DNA of 64,000 nucleotides, taken from contig QPMI01000508.1 in assembly GCA_004431415.1 (NCBI GenBank), forward strand, positions 1 through 64,000, in the 5' to 3' direction. The position numbers and the translations under genes were made by a program. Below are positions 26,919 to 39,800 of this stretch, piece by piece (position 1 is the first letter of the stretch; each line of letters opens with the position of its first letter). The notes beneath the pieces were generated by a model that was not told the DNA's origin, searched no databases, and was given only the letters and a program-made list of their open reading frames with translations. The stretch comes from Cyanophora paradoxa. Lineage: Eukaryota; Glaucocystophyceae; Cyanophorales; Cyanophoraceae.

Positions 26919-28736
26919 ATGTCTTCTGAACTCATCGACCGGCTTGTTTCCGACGTACTCTCTATTGAGGCGCAGTGTGCCTTGGCGCACGCGGCGCCGG
27001 TCGCGAACCCCGCCTTCGCCCCCGCGATCGAATTCGGACCCTTCGACCGCAGCGCCGAGCTCTGCCGTCCGCGCCTGCTCACGGCTGCTGCAGCGGGGAA
27101 TTCCGGAATCGATTTCGAGCTCGTGAAGAGCAAGAATCGATGCCTGCAGCTTAGCGGCCAGCTTGCTAAGGCCCTCCGCAACCTGAAAAATGTTGCACTG
27201 GACGAGAAGTGGCCATGGATAGAAGCCATATCTGGAGGATTTCGTGCATCCATATGCATCGGCGCGGCTTCGGCCGGACCTACCTTCAACCCGATGCAAA
27301 TCGTTGAAGTCCTTTCTTTCGCGAGAGCTTTCGATCGGATTGTACGGACTCTGCTGCGTGAGTCTGTTGCGCCGCCTACATCGCGCGACCCTCGCTGCCG
27401 TCAAAAACCGGTGCGTGAAATTCAACAAATAAACGAAATTAATCACCGGTTCCTCTTTATATTTAATTACAAGTAATTTGCCTTCTGTCATAGGTCCGTC
27501 CCTGAAATATACCACATTGTGCCTCTTATCTAATCAGCCTTGCCAGCAAAGTAATTAATCACGTACACAACTATTTTGTTTTAATTACCCCCCAAAAAAC
27601 AATTGATCCCGTAATCCCAATCGCCCGCCCCATTAATCCCAATCGAATGCATGATCAAGCGCCGCTGCAACAGGTACATGTCGCTAATTCACTGCACGAA
27701 TATTTACGGAACGCCTTGAAGGCTGCGGCCGCTCTGGGAGTTGGGCCGGCCGCGGGGCATGGGGCTGCCGGGAGCACTGTCGCCGCCAGCGCGTACGGGC
27801 CCCTCGAAGTGCTCTGCGTGCGTGCTCGCCACTACTCTTTGCCCTTGCTAGCGCTCTCTTTTAATTATCTGCTGCTCTAGATCTGCTAATCGGATCTGCT
27901 AGATCTTAAACGCTAACCTGCGGTGTGGTTTATTACTCATCCTAACCGCGCCGCAGTATGATCGGATGCAGCTCGAGTCGACACACCAACGAATGGGCGT
28001 CGGTGCTGTCATCGGCGCGGGGCTCGCAATGGAGGTAGCTCGCCGGTCGAGCCGGCGCGTGCGCAAATCGGTTTCGAAGTGAGCTTTGCGTGCACGTGGA
28101 AGCACTTCTATCGCCGCAGAATGTAAATAATTTTACTTCGAAATTCATTCTTTTGATTCGCAGTCTTCTGGCCTTCGGGGCTGCCGGGTTCTTTGTCGGT
28201 GGCTTCGTTGCGGGCCTCAGCATTAAGACTGGCCCCCCCAACTTCGGACTCGCTCGTCTCTACTATCCCGCTACTCTTCTTGAGCGCGCGGTGCTCCGCG
28301 CGCCTTCCAATTATTTTCATGTCCAATGATTGGCATGATCGATCGAAAATTTACGTTCCGTTCGGAAGGTGAATGGAGCTCTGCCCGGAGACGCTCGGCG
28401 GTGGGCGGCGGCGCTCCTCGTTTCGTGCCTTCAATTCGACTGCAGCTTTCGTGCGTAATTGAGCGCACACCCGAGCTCGAGAAATGCCACATTGAGTTCT
28501 CGATGTCAGCGTCGGTCCCAACCTTCGCCCCGCCCACGGCCGCCCCCCCGACCCCTGCCCCGGCGCCGGCTCCGCAGACCCCGGTCCTGTCTCCGCCTCC
28601 GGCCTCCAGCTCCGCGCCGGATCAGCCGCCTGCCGAGGCCTCGTCGGATGCGAGCTCCGGGTCCGACGTCGACGTCGACGCCACCATCCAGGAGTACATC
28701 GATGTCCCGCTGCCGGGGCTGCCGGCGGCCGTCTGA
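26919..28736 (+). CDS. Five-exon gene for a two-segment membrane protein, copy 1
   Basis: Proposed exons 26919-27410, 27674-27817, 27957-28078, 28164-28285 and 28369-28736 give 415 residues in a consistent phase. The first four introns start GT, GT, GT and GC; branch-like CTAAC precedes one acceptor. Exon 1 is helical (MSSELIDRLVSDVLSIEAQC). Exons 3-4 code two glycine-rich hydrophobic segments (MGVGAVIGAGLAMEV and LLAFGAAGFFVGGFVAGL). Exon 5 is proline-rich with an acidic end (SSGSDVDVDATIQEY). No known family recognised. The paralogue at 31163 has the same exons. Small indels in exon 1/2 differ between the copies but compensate, so both frames stay open. That is strong support for real coding. 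Confidence 0.6.
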
Positions 28737-29132
28737 TATTGTAGCTATATTGGTATAGTTATAGGGGTCTGCACGTTGCCTGCGATCTTACTGATAGATA
28801 AACACGGATCCGGATTTGAGGACGAATTTTGATAAACACCCCATGCATATGCGATGAGGGCTCAAGCAGAGCTCCGGATCCGAGGACGGTACGCGATGTG
28901 CTCGATCGCGACTGACTGCGCATGATGCTCATGCATATGCATATGCTGCCGTTAACGTTTCATGATCGTGCCTTCAAGCTCGCCAAGCCTTGAAGAGGGA
29001 ATCGCGTTCTCGCTTGAGTTTGCGCTTTTTCAATTGCGCCTCGATTACCATTCACTCCTACAACCGATCATAAACTAAAACGCAACATGATAAAAACGCT
29101 TTCATTTGCTATTCAAATTTGCTGCAATGCGA

Positions 29133-29324
29133 TCAGTCGTAGTCGATGTTGGATCCCCCGCCCTTGTCCATGCCGAAGAACTGGACGAAGAGGCGGAAGA
29201 GGACCTCCTTGATCACCTCGAGCATGCGGCGCCAGAGCTCCGCGCCCGCGTCAAGCATGTGCGCAGCAATGCGCTCTTTCGCTTCGTTCTTGAACTTGCA
29301 GGCAGGGCTGTGCTCCCTGCGCAT
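29133..29324 (-). CDS. Possible C-terminal exon of a minus-strand gene
   Basis: 63 codons ending ...LWRRMLEVIKEVLFRLFVQFFGMDKGGGSNIDYD, an amphipathic helix with a polar tail. An acceptor-like CATGCGCAG and a donor-like GTGAGT lie upstream on the same strand, suggesting a first exon near 29440, but the phases do not join cleanly. No family recognised. The surrounding 28886-29553 holds nothing else I can support. Confidence 0.3.
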   Translation of the reverse strand: MRREHSPACKFKNEAKERIAAHMLDAGAELWRRMLEVIKEVLFRLFVQFFGMDKGGGSNIDYD

Positions 29325-29553
29325 GCGAACTCAAATCGACAGTTTCATTTTGCAGAAGAAGAACACGTCGCTCACTCGCGGTCATTCCGTTCGCAGAGAC
29401 AATCCAGGAAGAACTCACTCTTGCATCCAACGCATTGCTGCGAAAACCCATGAAACGTGGAGCGCCAAAATGAAAATATTTATATAAAATTCAGATTTGA
29501 ATAGGATCTGGAATATATATTGGTATCCCATTAATATTTATATTTGTGCATGA

Positions 29554-30357
29554 TCAGACCGTCGAAATCTCGTCCGAAGACGACGAATTGCCAGGCTCAC
29601 CCCGAAATACCGGACCGGGTTCAACCTCCAGTCGTATGGGTAGACATCGTCGCGATATTTCAGCAAGGTGCAGCGGCAAGTAGCTTTAGGGCACTTGGAT
29701 GAGTCCTTGGAAACTCTGCCGGGATTTCAGAAAAATAAACTGTTGGCCGATCGCGAGCTGCAGCTAGCGCTGCAGCGACTCGCTACGTATGCGCACATCT
29801 CGACGGGGCACGGGCACATCACGCCGCACGGGCACTGCGTATACGTTGGCTCTACGTCAACGCTCCGCTGATTTAAATTGGAGATATTCGCACCTGGATT
29901 TCGGAGTTGACGCCACTGAGGCCGCCCAAGGCATTCACGCCTAGCTTCTTGGCGCAGCTGTCGTGAAGCATGTGGCCGCAGTCGCGGAGGGCGACACACT
30001 GTGACAGCCCTTGGAATTCTGACCCCCGACAATCTTCTGTTTGCAGAGTTGACACTCCCCAAGTTCGAAAATAACGACTGCGCATGCGTAAGCTTTGACC
30101 TTCAGTTTGACCTTCAGCTTTCTCGCATGCATGAAATCCCTAGAAATGAAAATGCGTGCGTAAGCCGCAACGATTTTGCGCGCACCTTCGCCCTGCCCAT
30201 GCGTTAACGTTGCGGACGGCCGAGAATCCGAGAGTGCAGGTCGCGGTCTAAAATGACCCACGATGGCCGCGCCGGCGCCGATCGCGAGCCCTAGCGGTGC
30301 ACCGAAGGCAGCAGCCGCCCCCACTGCGACTCCCGCGCCCAGCGAAATGCGATTCAT
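29554..30357 (-). CDS. Glycine-zipper membrane segment plus RING-like protein (intron-containing)
   Basis: The start at 30357 gives MNRISLGAGVAVGAAAAF, then GLAIGAGAAIVGHF, a glycine-rich hydrophobic hairpin. Further on is ECQLCKQKI and, after a probable 32-base intron, CVALRDCGHMLHDSCAKKLG, which together read as a C-x2-C...C-x-H-x2-H-x2-C RING-like finger. A cysteine-rich exon (QCPCGVMCPCPVEMC) and a possible end at 29554 follow. Exon joints after the finger are unsure. This gene lies between the two copies of the duplicated gene. Likely a membrane-bound E3-type protein (inferred). Confidence 0.45.
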
Positions 30358-31011
30358 GTTGTCCTGCGCATGCGCATGTGCCGTGAGCGCATTATAAATT
30401 AGTATTCGATTCGAATTCGCGACATTCGCATGCGCAAATCTCACGGGCACAGCACGTGCACCTAGACATTAGCAAAATCGCGATGGCGCACCTGCGATTC
30501 GCAGATTTGCGGGCCCGGGGAGCGTTGCACGCAGTTCTAGAAGTTAATTAAGTCTATGAAGGGGGGAGATCTAGAGAAACTTTATAATTAGAGATCAACA
30601 TTAATATGGGAAGACACCGTGGCACTGGGGACATGTGGGCACAGGCCTAGCTCCCCGTCCGCCCCCGCCCGCCCCGCCCGCCCCCGCCCCCCGTCCCGCC
30701 CGATCATGAGAGCCACCCGATGATCTACACCGGTACCGCGCGTATGAGTGCCTACGTACCGCATTCTCCCATGTAAATCTACTTCACTGCCCAAAAGAAG
30801 AGGAATTCTCGAGAGAGGGGATTTACAGAGGAGAAGGAACTCATCATGAGCCTGAAACGTTGTGCAATTATATTACGTACACAGCTTCGAATTCGAATCT
30901 CTTCGCGTACGGTACGCCGGTACGGTACGCGCAGGCGGCATCCGCCTGCGCGCACTTGAATTGTTTTTGCAATTCAACTGGAATCACAACTTACGCGTCG
31001 GACCCCGCGGT
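30358..31011 (+). other. Intergenic, no gene recognised
   Basis: Mixed AT and GC sequence with C-rich runs near 30660-30700 and GGTACG repeats near 30900-30925. No frame with coding character. Confidence 0.5.
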
Positions 31012-32990
31012 ACAGGGAGAGACCGCCGCTTCGGATTGGCGGTGCGCGGCCCCGCGTGTGACGTCGATCGCATCTGCATGCGCGCCTTTAACATATCTGC
31101 GGTAGAGCTGCCGGCGCGACCGCCGGACAATTCGCCGCGCGCCGACGCGAGCTCGCGCTCCCATGGCTTTCGCACTCATCAACCGGCTTCTTTCCGACGT
31201 ACTCTCTATTGAGGCGCAGTGTGCCTTTGCGAACGCGGCGCCGGTCGCGAATCCCGCCTTCGCCCCCGCGATCGAATTCGGGCCCTTCGACCGCAGCGCC
31301 GAGCTCTGCCGTCCGCGCCTGCTCACGGCTGCAGCAGCCGGAAATTCCGGAATCAATCTCTTTCTGAGCAAAAAGCGATGCCTTCAGCTCGGTGATCAGC
31401 TTGAACAAGCTCTCAAAGATCTGGAGAATGCTGCAGTGGACGAGAATTGGATAATACCTGCGCCTCATCTTGCTCGAGAATTCCTTCCATCCATCAGGGC
31501 GGCATTGGCTGGGCCCGGGCCTACCTTCGACCCGGAGCAAATCATTGAAATTCTCGCTTACGCAAGGGCTTTCGATCGGATTGTGCGGTCATTGCTGGCC
31601 GGCATGGACGACCCCGTCGCCCCGCCGCCCACTACCCTTCACCGCGCGGCCCTTGCAGCTGTCAAGGACCGGTGCGTGGTAAGAGAATTAAATCAAACCG
31701 AATAAAAAGCGATAGCACGCTCCCTTAGGTGCCTTGCGGTATTTAACTAAGCTGGGCCGGCGCCGCTGCAACAGGTACAAGTCGCTAATTCACTGCACGA
31801 ATATTTATCGGAACGCCTTGAAGGCTGCGGCCGCTCTGGGAGTTGGGCCGGCCGCGGGGCATGGGGCTGCCGGGAGCACTGTCGCCGCCAGCGCGTACGG
31901 GCCCCTCGAAGTGCTCTGCGTGCGTGCTCGCCACTACTCTTCGCCACTGCTCTCTTATAATTATCTGCGGCTCTGCTTATCGTATCAGACATGGCCAATC
32001 GCAATAGAAATTCCTTAACGCTACCGAAGTTATTATATTAATAACCTGCGGCGTGGTTTACTCCTCATCATAACCGCGCCGCAGAAGGATCCTATGCAGC
32101 TCGAGTCGACCTACCGCCGAATGGGCGTCGGCGGTGTCGTTGGCGCGGGGCTCGCAATGGAGGTAGCTCGCCGGTCGAGCCGGCGCGCGCGCAAATCGGT
32201 TTCGAAGTGAGCTTTGCGTGCACGTGGAAGCACTTCGATCGCCGCAGAATGTAAGTAATTTTACTTCGAAATTCATTCTTTTGAATCGCAGTCTTCTGGC
32301 CTTCGGGGCTGCCGGGTTCTTTGTCGGCGGCTTCGTCGCGGGCCTTGGCATTAAGACTGCCCCTCCCAACTTCGGACTCGCTCGTCTCTATTATCCCGCC
32401 ACTCTACTTGAACGCGCGGTGCTCCGCTCCGAGTTATATATACATATGTATTCAATGACCAATGATTGGCATGATTGAACATTAACGTGTTTGGAAGGTG
32501 AATGGAGCTCTGGCCGGAAACGCTCGGCGGTGGGCGGTGGGGCTCTTAATTTCGTGCCTCGACTTCGACTGGAGCTTTCGTGCGTAGCTCAGCGCACACC
32601 TAAGCTCGAGCGATTCCGCATTGAGCTTTCGATGTCAGCCTCGGTCCCAACCTTCGCGCCGCCCATAGCGCCGGCCGCCCCCCCGGCGCCTGCCCCGGCT
32701 CCGCCGACCCCCGTGGTGTCTATGCCTCCGGCATGGAGCTCGAGCTCCGCGCCGGATCAGCCGCCCGCCGCATCGGACGCGAGCTCCGGATCCGACGTCG
32801 ACGCCACCATCCAGGACTTCGTCGATGTACATGTCCCGCAATCGGGCGCGGGGCTGCCGGCGGCGGGCTGACATCGATATTGCAGCTATATAGCAATCTT
32901 GCTGATAGATAAACACGGATCCGGATTTGGTCATGAGCTCGAGGACGAATTTTGATAAACATGCCATGCGATGATGGTTAAGCAGAGCCC
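31012..32990 (+). repeat. Second unit of a 2-kb tandem segmental duplication
   Basis: Matches 26768 to about 28885 over promoter, all five exons, introns and a 3' flank (GATAGATAAACACGGATCCG). The left edge of copy 1 begins 35 bases right of the border palindrome. About 2.1 kb with the RING-like gene separates the units. Exons are far better conserved than the introns. Confidence 0.8.
31163..32871 (+). CDS. Five-exon gene for a two-segment membrane protein, copy 2
   Basis: Proposed exons 31163-31671, 31775-31919, 32085-32206, 32292-32413 and 32498-32871 give 423 residues in phase. Intron 1 starts GTGCGT, intron 2 GTGCGT, intron 3 GTGAGC and intron 4 GCGCGG, as in copy 1. The membrane segments are MGVGGVVGAGLAMEV and LLAFGAAGFFVGGFVAGL; the C-terminus is proline-rich, then SSGSDVDATIQDFVDV. 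Exon 3-4 proteins are nearly identical between copies. Exon 1 ends differ: here AAVKDR|YKSLIHCTNIYRNALKA, in copy 1 RQKP|VHVANSLHEYLRNALKA, the same DNA read in another frame. Function unknown. Confidence 0.6.
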
Positions 32991-35042
32991 CGAGGCGGGG
33001 CTTACGATTATGCTGCCGTGGGGGAATTCGAAGGGGAAGGGGCCGGGTTCCTTCCCCTTTTAAAGCATGTCTGCGAGTTGGAAGGACCCGAATTTGCGCT
33101 CTTGCAATCGCTTGAACTTGCGCTCTTGCAATGTGCTAAAGACTTTCATATGATATGATATTCTTGGGGCTTCAAGGCGTGAGGGTGGCCGCTCTTTGTT
33201 TTTAAACGGGGCCCGCAACCGCGAGACTTTTTCTGGTACTCGAAGGTCGACTCGGCGAGATTCGAGGCTAGCGTCCGATCGAGTTCGAATTCGGAGGTAG
33301 TTTAAAAATCTATGAATCATTTGAATGTAATTCGCAGTAATTAGGCTTTGTCTAAATTGCTTATTTTAATTATCTTTCAACTAACGCATCAAGTAAACTT
33401 ATATCCCACATCGTGGCACGCAACGACCCTGTCTCATACAAATTTGCTGGACGGCCACGTGGCGCTCCGTTTATTTGGAAATTATCTCCTAGCGAATTCG
33501 AATGGGGTGCGGCCTCTTCAAATACATATGCGATCGAACCTGCTGGCGCCATCGCGGGGCGGCTTCTAACACCGAGCTTGAGTAAGAGGCAACGGCCGGC
33601 GCCGCTGCAGCCGCGCGCTATAGACCGGCAGCGAGCTCGAGGCAGGCGCACGGCGCGGCATGCGATCTATAGCCAGATCTAGACGCCCGCGCGCGGCCGG
33701 CGGCGGGGCCGCGGGGCGGGGCGGATCCCCCGGATGCGCGGTGGGCGGCGGCTCGGCTCGAAGGCTCGCCAGGCGGGACGGAGGCGCGTGCGGCGGCGGC
33801 ACGGCTCGCCAGGCGGGGCGGAGGCACGGCGGGCGGCAGCGCGGCTCTCTTGATTGCCCCGCCCGGCGAGCCGCGCCTCCGACCGCCGCGCCTTCTCTTG
33901 ATCTCCAGGCGGGGCGAAGGCGCGAATGTCGGCGGTCGGCTTCTCTTGGTCTTGTTCCATTCCAATTTCGCTGCCGCAAGCTATTGAAGTCTGGCCTGCT
34001 CATCATGGCATTCATACGCCTCGATAGCGCTAGCTGCAGTCTGTGGATACTGTTTTTGTTAATTTAGACCGTACCTTGCACATCGATACCCTGAGACGAG
34101 CAGGGGGCGAGGGCGAGTCGAAGACCTTGTGCAACAATGCGAGGTCCGTTTTTGCAGAAATAAAAGAGGTCCGAGCTTATCGGCGACCGCGGCGTCGAGA
34201 TGCGCAGGACAGGGCGGACCGGCGGACCCGCGTATTCGATCTGCCCCGTCGCCTACCGATCCCGGGGCGATATATATAGCTATATATAGCACGCAGCCGT
34301 CCGCTGCGCGCCAGTTGAACAGTGCGTACGCGTATACGTATACGTAGCTATAGCAGCTGGCGTTCCGAAGTTCCGGCGTAGCTAGAAACAGCCGGGCCGG
34401 GCCCGGCCGGGCGGTTCCGGTTCGCGCCACCTGCAGCTGACCGCAGGCCTGCCAGCATTGCAATTTTATTAAATATATACACATATATATAATCCCAGCC
34501 TGAAGTCAACAACAGTGTTAGAGCCGGCTATAGGGAGTATTAGGGACTGGCCATTGCAAGTCTGGCCGGGCCCGGAGGGTCCGGCGCCGATATCGATCTG
34601 CAGCGCTGGCTGGGCCCAGGCTTGCCCTGGATCGCGATCGTTTAACAAGTCAACAGTGGCCTCGAGCTCAGCGTCAGAGCCGGCTATAGGGACTAGCTTC
34701 TGTATATGTATGCCTAACTCATGATCAGGCTACAGCTACGCCGACGCCGCCGCTGGCGCACGCGCACGCAAGACTGCCGAGCGGCCGCGCGGTCGTGGGG
34801 GCCTTTCAAAGTTTTAACGTCCGTGACGTTGACGACTTGAGCGCCGTCAATCTGCGGCTTCGAATTCGAATCGTTTTTTCTGCAATTGTTTTTCGCGCAA
34901 CTCGGTACCCGGTCGATAACCGCTGCTGGTCCGCCGGAGAGCTTCTGGCATCCGCAAGCCAGCGGCAAGCTCGCTCGGACACTCTACGATAGGTTTCCAG
35001 TTGTTCAGGCGGCGGCGGCAGCGGGCGCGGGAAGCAAAGGAC
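32991..35042 (+). other. Intergenic; GC-rich repeats, no gene recognised
   Basis: Contains a block of GGCGGGGCGGAGGC-type repeats (about 33690-33930) that keeps several frames open by composition alone, and TATATA/GTATAC palindromes near 34270-34350. I see no exon with intron signals or a conserved motif. Confidence 0.45.
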
Positions 35043-36773
35043 ATGGCGGCACAGGCGGCCCGCACACCCGCCCAGATCCTGTCGCCCGTCGGCGGCGCTG
35101 GGATCGCTTACCCGGTGCGCCCAGCCGCCTCTACGGTGCTGGCCCAGTGGCCCAGTGCACGTGGCTGTGCAGATGGCCGGCCAGGCCGGACGCTGTTGGC
35201 CATGGGCACTGCAGCGAGCACGCAGAAGCTCACGCGGGGCCGCGAACAGACGTGGCCGGCCGCTGCGGTGCCGGGGGCGGGCCAGGCGTCGGCCACGGGG
35301 TCGTCGGGTGGCGGGGACGTGCAGTCGCTGGCGGTGGCGCTCCGGAGCTTCCTGGCGACGAAGTACGGCCGCGCAGCGCTCGACCTCTTCCTCTTCTTCC
35401 TCCTCTGCCTCGTCCTGGCGAGCCCAAGAGCCCGCCGCCGCCCCGCCCCGCCCCCGGCGTCCCGTCCCGGCGCGCCGGGCTTACCGCCGAGGGGCGCGCA
35501 GCAAATCGCGAACTTCATGCAGGACTACATCCTGAGCCGCAATCTCGGCATCATCCCGCGCGAGGCCCGCCGCCCCGCCCCGCCCCGCCCCGCCCCGCGC
35601 CGGGGCGGCGGGGGGCGGGGCTGAGGGCGGGCAGGCGGGGGGCCTGGTGGGGATCGTCTTCTGCCACGTCCTCCACTGGGGCTGGAAGCACCTCACCGCG
35701 TCCGCCCCGGCCCCGCCCCGCCCCCCGCCCCCCTCACCCGCCCCGCCAGCAACATGGGCGCCTTCGCGTGGTGTACGCCGCCCCCGCCCGAGGCGGCGCC
35801 GGCGGGGCGCGGGGGCGACGGGGGCGCCGGCAGGCGGGGCGGTGGTCTACATCGACATCGGCTTCAACCGGAAGGAGTTCGTCGTCCTCTCCGCCTTCAT
35901 CGGTACCCCCGGCCCTCCCGCCCCCTCGTCTTCTTCCCACCGACCGGGCGCTCGGCAGCGCTCGTGACGGGGGTCCTCACGTGGATCATCAGCCGCACCA
36001 ACTCCTGCACCGTCGGTACCCCCCCTTTCCCCCATCCCCCCCCAATTCCCCCCCTCCCCCTCCCCCCCCCCTTCTCCCTGCAAACGGGGGCAGGGACGAG
36101 CGGGCTGATCTTCGGGTACATGCTGTGGTGAGGGCGGGGGCCGGGGGCGCGGGGCGCGGGGACGGGCTGAGGCGGGGCAGGATCGTGTCGACGGTCTTCT
36201 TCCACTTCGAGTGGCGGCGGCTGATCCTGGCGGGGGCGACGCTCTTCTTCTGGGGCTCCGCCCTCCTCGGCATCCTCCCCTCCGACGACCCCCGCATCTC
36301 CTGGCAGGCCCGCCCCCCGCCCCCCGCCCCGCCCCGCCCCGCCCCCGCCGAGGCCGGGGCGGCAGGGCCACCTCTCGGGGGCGATCGCCGGCGTCCTCGC
36401 CGCGTGGATGCCGATCTACGGTGCCCAGCCCCGCCCCCTCCCCCCGGCGTGGGGCCGACGGGGGCGCAGCGCACCGGCACTGCCCGGGGGCCCTCCGCTA
36501 CCTCGACCTCCCCGTCAAGGACCCCCGCGAGCCCCAGGCCCCCGGTCCCGCCCCGCCCCGCCCGCCCCGCCCCGCCCCGCCGCCGCGCCCCGCTGAGCGC
36601 GAGCCGCAGACTCGCTCTTCGCGCCGGCGGCGTGGGCGCAGGCGGTCGCCGCCTTCCCCGTCCCCTCCGCCCCGCCCCTCCCCGCCCCGGCCCCCGCCCA
36701 GGAGCGCCCCCGCTTCTCCCTCAAGCGCCTCTTCGGCGGCAAGAAGGGCCCCGACCAGCAGACCGCCCTCTGA
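35043..36773 (+). CDS. Rhomboid-family intramembrane serine protease (multi-exon)
   Basis: Coding blocks are separated by short C-rich introns. In order: LAVALRSFLATKYGRAALDL (first helix); IVFCHVLHWGWKHLTANMGAF (rhomboid H...HLxxN motif); YIDIGFNRKEFVVLSAFIG; ALVTGVLTWIISRTNSCTVG; GTSGLIFGYMLW (GxSG, catalytic Ser); VSTVFFHFEWRRLILAG; ILPSDDPRISWQGHLSGAIA (catalytic His), then GVLAAWMPIYG. The tail ends KRLFGGKKGPDQQTAL at the TGA 36771-36773. This is the actinobacterial/cyanobacterial type of rhomboid. The start is uncertain: ATG 35043 or 35202. Some introns begin GC. It is tail-to-tail with SppA. Confidence 0.75.
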
Positions 36774-36885
36774 TCATGTTCGACCCCTGAATGGGGCGCC
36801 ACGCTTGCATGCGCTCCTGGATCTCTATTCTTTCAAGCAGATCTAGAACTGCTTCTGCGCCCTAGAGCATGTGGGTTGGAGGCGT

Positions 36886-39800
36886 TCAGCGCCTGGGGCT
36901 GCGGTCCAGCTGCAGGGAGCCGGGAGCGGGCCCGGCGTGCACCGAGGCGGAGCCCTCGAGGGCGCGCACCTGAGCGAGCTGCGCCAACCGCAGCGTCACG
37001 CGAGAGGGGCGCGGTCAGGGGCGGGTCCGCGCCTGGCCGAGGGCGGGCTGCAGGCCGAAGGCGTCCAGGGCGGCCCGCGCGATGCTCGCCACTTCGACCG
37101 TCTTCCACAGGCGGCCCTCAGGACGAGGACAGGAGGGCGGGGTGCGGCCTTGGGGTGAGGCACCTGGCGGATGGCGGCCGCGGCAGAGGAGAGGGGCCGG
37201 CCCGCTGATATGGACACCAAGTCCCCTTCCTCCTCGCGATCGTCCTCCAACAAATCCTGCGGCGGGAGTCTTGACAGGCGCCTCGCGTTCCGGGCCATGG
37301 CGGGCTGTGGTACCTTGATGGCACGGGCGAGGCTCCAGCGCGCTCCTGGCCCCAGCTCCCGCACCACCACCTGGGCGAGCAGTCGGCGGGGCGAGCTCGA
37401 CAGGGCAGGCGCTGGGGTACCGCGGTATCGGAGGGGATGCCAGCGGCAGCCTTGGCGGCGCGAACGGCAGCGCGCAGGCCGCCCGCCTCGTCGACGAGCC
37501 CAAGCTGCGGGGTATGGATGTCACGTCTCGTCGGCGGCGGGGTTAAGAGAGCAGGAGGTCGCGGGGGGGGGGGGGGGGGGGGGGGGCGACGGGGGAGGGG
37601 GGGGCAGATGGGGGATGGGGGGAAGGGGAGGGGAGGGGGTAGTGGGGGAGAGAGGCGAAGGGGGGGGGGAGGTGTGGAGGGGGGGGGCAGAGAGAGGCGG
37701 CCGCGGGGGGGGAAGAAGGGAAACAATGGGGAAGGGGGGGGGGGAAGGGGGGGGGGGGCAGGCTGAAGGAAAAGGGCACCCGAAGAGCGTCCGCTCCGGT
37801 CCAGGCGCGGCCCTTTGCCAGCTCAAGGGCCCTGCGGGGCGGGTCAAGGGCGGGGACGTCGACTGGGCAGACTTGGCGTGCTGATATCGAGGAGGGGGCG
37901 CGCCGCAGAAATGGCATCTTGCGGCCGTCGGCAACGCGTTGCACGAAGTCCCTGTAGATGCTGCGGCGGCCGTTCCTGAGCTCGCGGAGAAGAGCGGGAC
38001 GGGCCGGCGCCTGCACCGGTCGAGGGAGGCGGCGAGGCGCTCGCGCCCGTGGGCGTCGTAGTCCCACAGGGAGCTCCCAAACTTCGCGCTGCTGTCCCCG
38101 CCCACCGTAACCGTGTCGAAGGCCACCCCCAGTTTTTCCCACGCGTCCCTCAACTGCCGGCGGCTCGTTATCGCTCCCGACGAAAGGGCGGCAAAGGAAC
38201 AAAATGCGCACCACAACCTTGCCGCCGAAAACACCAATGCTGCCTGCTGGGAGCGTCGGGCGGGCCACGCAGTGCGTCTTCCGCGCGTCGCGCGCACCCG
38301 TGATGGTGCCGGGCCACGCAACGATGCTGAACGAATTCGAATTGAAAGAGCGTTCACGCTGGCGTAAACGCGGGAATAAGGTTCTGGTAAGGGCGGGGCG
38401 CACCGGTCGGCATTGGCGGAGATGAAGTATCCGCCGGACGCGGCATAGTTCCCTGCCGCCCTGTCAGGAGCTCGAGGCCGGGAGTACATGCCCAGAAGAG
38501 AGCGCGCGTCGCGCACCCATGGAAATGACGAGAGGCTTGCCGGCGTCGCGGACGAGCTCGGCCGCCCGCGCAATCGAATCGCTCGCCACCACACTGCCCC
38601 CGGGGCTGCGGCGGGCCGGGCCTCGTTCCAACAGCGCTGCGCGGGGCGGCGGGCGGCGCGCCTGTCGACTCTCATAACGACGGCCTCGATGTCTTCATCC
38701 TCTGTCGCCTTCCGAAGGGCGGAGGTCACCTCCTGCGGAGCGTGGGCGGATGCACACCGAGCGGGGCGGGAGAATGGCTCGCGCACGTCTGACCAGCAGC
38801 TCTTGTCGGCGCCGAAGGTGTACTCGGTGTTGCTGCCGAGCTGGATGTCTCCAATCTGCAACGCTATGAGGCTCAGAGTACGGCTAGGCCATCGCGAGCC
38901 ATAGATGTAGAGGCGGGGATTCCCCCGGAATGACTGACCGCGTAAACGATGCCGATCGTCGGGGCGCCCGCCTGCGGCACAGACCGCGATCACGAGGAAG
39001 GCCCCCCGGGGAAAAGTTCTAGTCTAGTCGTGCACAGGCACGCCTTCTCAAGGGCCTCCTGGGCCTGTTCGACGACGGCCTTGTGGTACTGATCCACAGG
39101 CAACAGTCTCACACTCTGTGCGGCTTGTGAGATCGGAAACAGGAAGAGGGAGCAGGGGCCGGCGCGCCGGTGGAGGGACTCCGGATCCGTCGCCGGCGGT
39201 GAGCGCGAGGTCCTTGGCGTGGGCCACTGCCTAGGCGGACTGATTTGAGCTTGCGGTCGCGAAAGGCGCCGGTCGGAATCGGGGGCAGCAGGCCCTATTA
39301 GCTAGGAGAGGCGGCGGGCACCTGGTCGCGGTAGCTTGCCGAGTCGATGAGGGACCGCTGGAGTGCCTCGGGGACGCTGAAAGGGCCCTGCGCATGCGCC
39401 GGCGTCAGCTGCACGCTCGCCGAGCGCTAGCGAAGCGCGCGGGGCGGGGCGCGGCGGGGCGGGGCGGAGTGGAGCGGGGCCGGGGGTGCGCCTCACGGAA
39501 CGCGGCGGCGGCAGCCGCGGTGGTGATACGGCGCCCCTCGGCCACCATAGACAACATCTGCTGGCAAAGTCAGGGCCGGAGAGGGCCGGGAGTCTCTGCC
39601 CGGGCTCCCGCGCCGCGCCTGCGAGTGGGTGCGCTTGAGGAGGTGCTCGGTTGCCTCACGGTGGTGCGGCGTGAAGGCCATCTCGGTCAACGAGTTCGGC
39701 GCGTTCTGCGCATGCGCCGGAATAAATACAAGAGGCCGCCAACGCCGGCGCGGGGGCCGGGCCGAGATAGCCGGGCGGCGCGCCTTGTACTCCCCGCGGG

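Noticed and set aside
26919-28736. Mediator subunit 4 (MED4)
   Set aside because: A helix followed by APP residues looked similar, but exons 3-4 add two membrane segments and no MED4 motif holds over length.
33690-33930. Arginine/glycine/alanine-rich protein frames near 33.6-34.0 kb
   Set aside because: Open on both strands because of GGCGGGGCGG repeats; no motif or intron signal.
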